The translations under genes were made by a program, and so were the position numbers. DNA of 17,525 bases from JBBDSH01 sp040905045 (GTDB lineage: Bacteria; Pseudomonadota; Gammaproteobacteria; Eutrophobiales; Eutrophobiaceae), in the NCBI GenBank assembly GCA_040905045.1, contig JBBDSH010000093.1, positions 1 through 17,525 on the forward strand, in the 5' to 3' direction. Under the pieces are notes generated by a model. The model was not told the origin of the DNA. It searched no databases and worked only from the letters and a program-made list of their open reading frames with translations. Of this stretch, positions 12,992 to 17,525 are shown in pieces (position 1 is the stretch's first letter; each line of letters begins with the position of its first letter).

Positions 12992-14074
12992 TCAGTTTTG
13001 CGCCCGGACAGCTTTTTCCCCGCTCAAGTAAATCAGGTTGTCATTGACATGATCTACTTTTACGGGGAAATTGTCTTTTAAAACAGAAAGTAACGATCCC
13101 ACTTCGCCTGTTTTGAAGTAACCGCCTATACGTATATTGCGGATATCCGGATCGGAGATGATAATTTCGGTTTCTGTATAGCGGCTGATTTCCTCAACCA
13201 CCTCTTCCAGCGCCTCACCCTCGAACACCAGCATACCGTGCTGCCAGGACATTTCCCGCGACAGGGCCTCGGGCTCCACCATTGCCACGGAATGAATGGC
13301 CTGTTCGCCATACTCCGCCCGCTGGCCCGCCTCCAGGGTGGTTAAATATCTGGCTGGTTTTAAGGCATTGATGCGGAATAATTCATTATCGTCCTCCGGG
13401 GCCGAGGCAATTTCAACCTGACCCTCGGAAACGGTGACCTCGACGCTTTTCTCCCTAAGACGAACATTAAAGGCCGTCCCGACGGCGCGGACCATCCCTT
13501 TGCCGGCGTGGACGACAAACGGTCTGGCGGCATCAGGCGCCACCCTGAAATGGGCTTCGCCTTTTATCAGGCGTATATTCCGCTGATCATCATTAAACGA
13601 AGCTTCAAGATGACTGTCGGTATTCAGTCTGGTTAGCGAACCGTCCGGGAAACTGATCTCCTCTTGCTCTCCCACGTCAGTCCGGTACATGGAATCGAAG
13701 TTTTCAACATCAGCGGTGTCCACGCCCGAAATATCCGGCTCCATCAGCACGAAAAGGCCGGCAACCACAAGCAGACTTGCAGCAACAGCCATCTTCAGAG
13801 CGTGCCGACTAATGCCTGACCGTAACAGACCCCGCTGCGGGGACTGTTTCCGGGCCAGGGGAAACAAATCGGAAAGCTGCGCCATGATATCCATGTCATC
13901 CCAGAGACCGGCAAGCTCGATGAGCGTTTCCTTGTGCCCGGGATCGCTGTGCAGCCATTCGCGAAATGCTGTGGCTTCTTCCTCGCCCAATTCGCCCATA
14001 TCCAGCTTCACGAGCCAGTAGCCGGCTTCTTCCTTGACCCGCTTTCGCTCCGGAAAATTCAGTATATTCACCAT
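12992..14074 (-). CDS. FecR-family anti-sigma/sigma regulator (FecR2)
   Basis: A 360-residue paralogue of FecR1. The cytoplasmic N-terminal domain includes EEAGYWLVKLDMGEL and ATAFREWLHSDPGHKETL. One membrane helix lies at about 92-110 (MAVAASLLVVAGLFVLM). The periplasmic FecR domain has ISFPDGSLTRLNTDS, RNIRLIKGEAHFRV and MVRAVGTAFNVRL. The C-terminal STN-like part ends near KVDHVNDNLIYLSGEK. I take the ATG at 14072-14074, since MVNILNFPER lines up with the FecR1 start MGNIHEFPDR. A TTG at 14101 is in frame but less likely. The gap to the sigma 2 stop is 23 bp. Unlike FecR1 it has no long homopolymer. It should relay the TBDR3 signal to sigma 2. Confidence 0.92.
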   Translation of the reverse strand: MVNILNFPERKRVKEEAGYWLVKLDMGELGEEEATAFREWLHSDPGHKETLIELAGLWDDMDIMAQLSDLFPLARKQSPQRGLLRSGISRHALKMAVAASLLVVAGLFVLMEPDISGVDTADVENFDSMYRTDVGEQEEISFPDGSLTRLNTDSHLEASFNDDQRNIRLIKGEAHFRVAPDAARPFVVHAGKGMVRAVGTAFNVRLREKSVEVTVSEGQVEIASAPEDDNELFRINALKPARYLTTLEAGQRAEYGEQAIHSVAMVEPEALSREMSWQHGMLVFEGEALEEVVEEISRYTETEIIISDPDIRNIRIGGYFKTGEVGSLLSVLKDNFPVKVDHVNDNLIYLSGEKAVRAQN

Positions 14075-14097
14075 AGATTCTCTAACCGCATGAAGGA

Positions 14098-14694
14098 TCA
14101 ATCACTCGCTGCTTTCTTTAGATAACGGTTGTCCGCATAGTGGTAACCCTTGGACTTCATGTAATCGCTGCACTTGACAATGCCGGTCGCCAGGTGTTTT
14201 TCGACGGTATTGACACTAACCCCAAGATGCTCGGCAATCTCCTTGTAGGTCAGCCCGTATACCTTCCTCAATATAAAAGCCCGGCGGCACTGTACGGGTA
14301 ATAATCTGACCGCCTGGCAGAATACCGCAAACTGCTCCTGTATTTCCGCCGTGTTTTCAGCGGACTTCTCTTCTGATAAGACCTCCGAGGGTTCGAAATC
14401 CTCCAGGTAATCCGTCAAGCGGTAGGACGACTTGCTCAGATGCTTGAGTGCCAGATTCCGGGCGGTACGGAATAAAAACGCCTTGGGGGACCGGATTTGT
14501 GTATTGATTTCAGAGGCATAGGTCCGCAGAAAGGTTTCGTGGACGATATCCTCGATATCCTGGGGATGACGAACGAAGCGGCCGATAAACCGCATCAGGG
14601 AGGACTTGTGGCTCAGATAGGATCGGGCCACATCGGTCATTTCCGGGCTGTTGCCCCTCTTCGGCAACGATTTTGCCTTTACGGGCTTACGCAT
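14098..14694 (-). CDS. FecI-type ECF sigma factor (sigma 2)
   Basis: A 198-residue ECF sigma factor, clearly paralogous to sigma 1. Region 2 spans about 33-95 (FIGRFVRHPQDIEDIVHETF, PKAFLFRTARNLAL). Region 4 spans about 130-180 (LLPVQCRRAFILRKVYGLTY, then helix-turn-helix KEIAEHLGVSVNTVEKHL). Both sigma factors share the LPxQCRR block and the TVEKHL recognition-helix end, so promoter specificity could overlap. The ATG at 14692-14694 has no clear ribosome site. An in-frame ATG at 14640 (GAGGGG 12 bases upstream) would give 180 residues and keep both regions. It is the first gene of the second cassette, divergent from the kinase. Confidence 0.92.
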   Translation of the reverse strand: MRKPVKAKSLPKRGNSPEMTDVARSYLSHKSSLMRFIGRFVRHPQDIEDIVHETFLRTYASEINTQIRSPKAFLFRTARNLALKHLSKSSYRLTDYLEDFEPSEVLSEEKSAENTAEIQEQFAVFCQAVRLLPVQCRRAFILRKVYGLTYKEIAEHLGVSVNTVEKHLATGIVKCSDYMKSKGYHYADNRYLKKAASD

Positions 14695-14951
14695 GTTGAA
14701 TTTTTATGATTAAACATATAGCGATAGTCATGCCCGATTGTAGATAACTTCATCCGGTTTAAAAAGCCTCGATGCCGAACCAGAGAACCCTGGCCCCGGG
14801 AATGATTACCTTGAATTTTGAGAATTAAATCATTGATCTAGGTAAAACTGGTTGATTTATGAAGGAGTATGGCAACAATTGGTCATCGGGTACAATCCCG
14901 TTATCAGCCTGCCGGTTCAAATGATCCCGATCCCGGCCAGAACAGGAACCC
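14695..14951. other. Divergent intergenic region between sigma 2 and kinase
   Basis: 257 bp, AT-rich, no gene. It must hold the start signals of both divergent genes. TACAAT occurs at 14891-14896 (plus strand) without a good -35 partner. I saw no palindrome that stands out. Confidence 0.5.
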
Positions 14952-16766
14952 ATGAGCGAGAAAAAATTCCCCAATGCGCTGCAGCCGGATTACATGCTGC
15001 ACTGGTACCGGATCCGCAAGGTTCTGGGACAGGGCGCGTTCGGAATCACATATCTGGCACAGGATATCAATCTTGAACGTTCCGTTGCGATCAAGGAATA
15101 CATGCCCGGACAGTTCTGTACCCGAGCAACCGATCTCTCCATACAGCCGCTGTCCGAAGAACACGCCGAGGATTTCAGTTGGGGACTGAGCCGCTTCATC
15201 AACGAAGCGCGCACCCTGACAAGATTCGAACATCCCAGTCTCGTCAAGGTATTCAATGTCTTCGAGATGAATAACACGGCCTATATGGTCATGAATTACG
15301 AAACTGGCAAAAGCCTGCAGCAGATCCTCAAGGAGAAGAAACACCTGGATGAAAGGGAACTGATAAAGATCCTCGTGCCGTTAATGAGCGGTCTGGAATT
15401 AATGCATGAAAAAGGATTCATTCACAGGGACATCAAACCCGGCAATATTTTTATCCGAAACGACGGCTCTCCGGTATTGCTCGATTTCGGTTCGGCGCGC
15501 CAGACCCGCGGCCGTGGTATTGCCCACACACTGACCAATTTTGTCTCGCCGGGTTACGCCCCGATAGAACAGTACACCAGCAAAAGCGATCGCCAAGGGC
15601 CCTGGACGGATATATACGGAATGGGAGCGACACTGTACAGGGTAATAACCGGTGTGTCTCCCATGAACGCCGTGGATCGCAGCGAAATGCTGATGAACGG
15701 CATGGCCGATGATTACAAGAAACTTTCGGAACTGGCCCAGGGCCGCTATTCGGACAAATTCCTGGCGGCTGTCGATCATGCACTGGCGTTCAACGCCCAG
15801 GACAGGCCGCATACCATAGCCGAATGGCGCGAGGAGTTCGATTTCGAGCCGGAGGCAGCCGCAAGCAAAGCCGGGACAGAAGAATCTGATAATGAATACA
15901 GTGATCAGGAAACGCTAAAACTGGAAGCGGCGGATACGGAAGAAACCCTGGCACTAAATCCGGACGCGAAGACAGAACAAAGGGGGGCGAACACTTCCGC
16001 GACAGCCACAACCATCAATCTTGCCGGTGAGACCGGTGATGATATTCATACCATCGCCCTGTCCCTGCGCGGCCATCTGAATCGTTTCCTTTCAAGACAC
16101 AAAACGGCAACGGCCGGACTATTGCTGGTGATCATTGCCATCGCCATTGCCGTCATGTATTCAGGAAAAGAGGAATCTGTTCCATCCGAATCCATGGAAA
16201 CCACACTGGCTGACGAGGACAACAGTACCATGGCTGCCGATATGGCCGCCGGCGAAGACGTAATGCAGGATGTGGAAACGGCTGAAAAACCCGATGGAAC
16301 GGTCTCTACGGACACCGAAGACAGCGAAAAAATCAACGAACTTCTATCCATGGCCGACAGGGACATCGCCGCGCTGCGCCTGATGACGCCGGCCGGCAAT
16401 AACGCCTACGAGAAATATCAGCAGGTACTGGAGATGGATGAGGAAAACCCGGAGGCAAGCTGGGGACTCAAGCGGATCGCCGGCAAATACGTACAACTGG
16501 CTTACGGCTCCATGGAATCCGGACGACTGGATCGGGCGCAACGCTATCTGAACAATGCCGAACAACTTGACCCGCGATCTCCCGATCTGCAAAAGGCCCG
16601 CAACGAACTGCGGCTGCAAGCCGAAAAACAACCGGAGAGTGACACTGCCGGATTCCTTGATGACGTAAAGAAATGGTTTAAAGATACCGCGGGGAGCAGT
16701 GACGGGTCGGCCGGCGAAGAACCTACTTCCAGTGATCGGGTGAAACGGGCACTGGGAGGACGATAA
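14952..16766 (+). CDS. Transmembrane Ser/Thr protein kinase with C-terminal TPR-like region
   Basis: A 604-residue Hanks-type kinase. The kinase domain spans about 18-295. Visible parts are the glycine loop GQGAFG (26-31), the ATP lysine K48 in AIKEY, the helix C glutamate E85, the catalytic loop HRDIKPGN (158-165), DFG (178-180), APIEQ (203-207) and D220 in TDIYGMG. All key residues are present, so it should be active. An acidic linker (about 296-375) precedes one membrane helix at about 386-403. The outer part (404-604) is periplasmic by topology. It has a low-complexity acidic stretch, then helical TPR-like repeats (AYEKYQQVLEMDEENPEASW; GRLDRAQRYLNNAEQLDP). The ATG has AGGAA (14944-14948) upstream. 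Substrate and signal are unknown; linkage to the ECF system is positional only. Confidence 0.92.
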   Translation: MSEKKFPNALQPDYMLHWYRIRKVLGQGAFGITYLAQDINLERSVAIKEYMPGQFCTRATDLSIQPLSEEHAEDFSWGLSRFINEARTLTRFEHPSLVKVFNVFEMNNTAYMVMNYETGKSLQQILKEKKHLDERELIKILVPLMSGLELMHEKGFIHRDIKPGNIFIRNDGSPVLLDFGSARQTRGRGIAHTLTNFVSPGYAPIEQYTSKSDRQGPWTDIYGMGATLYRVITGVSPMNAVDRSEMLMNGMADDYKKLSELAQGRYSDKFLAAVDHALAFNAQDRPHTIAEWREEFDFEPEAAASKAGTEESDNEYSDQETLKLEAADTEETLALNPDAKTEQRGANTSATATTINLAGETGDDIHTIALSLRGHLNRFLSRHKTATAGLLLVIIAIAIAVMYSGKEESVPSESMETTLADEDNSTMAADMAAGEDVMQDVETAEKPDGTVSTDTEDSEKINELLSMADRDIAALRLMTPAGNNAYEKYQQVLEMDEENPEASWGLKRIAGKYVQLAYGSMESGRLDRAQRYLNNAEQLDPRSPDLQKARNELRLQAEKQPESDTAGFLDDVKKWFKDTAGSSDGSAGEEPTSSDRVKRALGGR

Positions 16767-16804
16767 ACACACCACCATCTAAACCCTGTTCCATAGTCCC
16801 GCTC

Positions 16805-16831
16805 CTCGGATAGCGCTACGCTTCATCCGAG
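16805..16831. terminator. Hairpin between convergent kinase and TetR genes
   Basis: CTCGGAT (16805-16811) pairs with ATCCGAG (16825-16831). AGCG (16812-16815) pairs with CGCT (16819-16822), leaving a 2-base bulge and a 3-base loop. There is no T-run on the plus side, so it is either a weak two-way terminator or a REP-like dispersed palindrome; the central GCGCTACGC core looks like the latter. Confidence 0.5.
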
Positions 16832-16880
16832 CTGTGGTTCAAAATCGTTTCTCCAACAAACGGCATCATACGAAAATCGC

Positions 16881-17525
16881 TTAAGAACTAACCAGTGAAG
16901 CGCCAAAGGCTTCGATAAAATCATCAACCACCCGCCCGGCGTGTTTTTTCAGGGCTTTCCCGGTCAGCACGGCTGTCACATTGCATTGCCGTTCAATGGA
17001 CACCTTGTGCAGCAGCATGCCGATAAAGTATTCGGCCAGATGGGCTGTATCCACAGGTTTGAGATCACCCCGCTCCTGCAGCAAACGCAGAAAATCCTCC
17101 ACATGTTCATAACCCCTGCGGGTATAGGAGGAATAAAACAGTCGGCCCAGTTGCGGACTTTCCGCCGCTTCCACCGCCATCATGCCGTGCAGAGCCATGC
17201 GTTGCGGCGAGAGCAGTTCACTCATCAATATCTCCGCCATATTCCGGAGACCCTGGCCGGCATCGGGAATATTCTCCGGAAACGTACTCAGCGTCTCCAG
17301 GAATTTGCCGTGCTCAATCTCCGAGATGGCTGAAAGGATGTCTTCCTTGTTCCTGAAATAGCGGTATACGGTTTCCTTGGAACAACCCGCGCGTTCAACA
17401 ATGTTATTGATACTCGTGGCGTTGTAACCTTTTTCCAGAAAAAGGCTCTGGGCACAATCCAGCAGGCGCCGGCGGGTAGCTTCAACACCGCGTTGTCTTT
17501 TCGATACGGCAACGGCTTCAGCCAT
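16881..17525 (-). CDS. TetR/AcrR-family transcriptional regulator
   Basis: 214 residues. The N-terminal TetR DNA-binding domain spans about 15-65 (RRRLLDCAQSLFLEKGYNAT, then helix-turn-helix SINNIVERAGCSKETVYRYF and NKEDIL). The C-terminal all-helical ligand and dimer domain follows. The ATG is exactly the last three bases of the window (17523-17525), so an upstream start cannot be excluded and its operator is not visible. TetR proteins mostly repress a neighbouring transporter or enzyme gene; the likely target lies beyond the right edge. It converges on the kinase with a 114 bp gap. Confidence 0.9.
   Translation of the reverse strand: MAEAVAVSKRQRGVEATRRRLLDCAQSLFLEKGYNATSINNIVERAGCSKETVYRYFRNKEDILSAISEIEHGKFLETLSTFPENIPDAGQGLRNMAEILMSELLSPQRMALHGMMAVEAAESPQLGRLFYSSYTRRGYEHVEDFLRLLQERGDLKPVDTAHLAEYFIGMLLHKVSIERQCNVTAVLTGKALKKHAGRVVDDFIEAFGASLVSS

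Noticed and set aside
14866..14896. Sigma-70 promoter for the kinase using TACAAT
   Set aside because: No acceptable -35 hexamer at 16-18 bp, so it was not called as a promoter.

Overview
The window reads as a gammaproteobacterial chromosome segment. This is inferred from gene content (TonB-dependent receptors, FecI/FecR surface-signalling genes, a spinster-like MFS transporter, a membrane Ser/Thr kinase), from Shine-Dalgarno-led genes and from moderate GC. Genus and species cannot be named from what is visible. I saw no rRNA, tRNA, CRISPR array, transposase or phage gene.

Layout. (1) 1-506 (+): C-terminal end of an MFS transporter. It converges on a TonB-dependent receptor (TBDR1, 626-3046, -), with a palindromic element between them. 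(2) 3047-3359: divergent control region; to its right is a DUF4213/DUF364 protein (3360-4202, +) with a TTG start. (3) 4203-4309: short convergent spacer holding two 4 x 7 bp repeat arrays, one against each stop codon. (4) 9863 down to 4310 (-): probable operon of ECF sigma, FecR, STN-domain receptor (TBDR2) and exported metallo-beta-lactamase-fold hydrolase. (5) 14694 down to 10142 (-): a second, paralogous ECF sigma, FecR, STN-receptor (TBDR3) cassette ending in a strong hairpin terminator. (6) 14952-16766 (+): transmembrane Ser/Thr kinase, divergent from the second cassette. (7) 16881-17525 (-): TetR-type regulator reaching the right edge.

How the parts should work together. In the FecA/FecR/FecI scheme, ligand binding by an outer-membrane receptor is passed from its periplasmic STN domain to inner-membrane FecR. 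FecR then lets the ECF sigma factor transcribe the receptor genes. Two complete copies of this scheme lie head to tail, so this is a duplicated and diverged nutrient-sensing locus. The ligands cannot be read from sequence.

The most unusual signals are two. First, both STN receptors carry, just after the STN domain, an in-frame second signal-peptide-like segment with its own Met, a G-rich Shine-Dalgarno and an AxA-like cleavage site, closely resembling the true start of STN-less TBDR1. This suggests a recent in-frame fusion of an STN module onto a complete receptor gene, or two protein forms per gene. Second, the first fecR gene has a run of ten G at codons 85-88, just before its membrane helix, where slippage would leave only the cytoplasmic sigma-contacting part.
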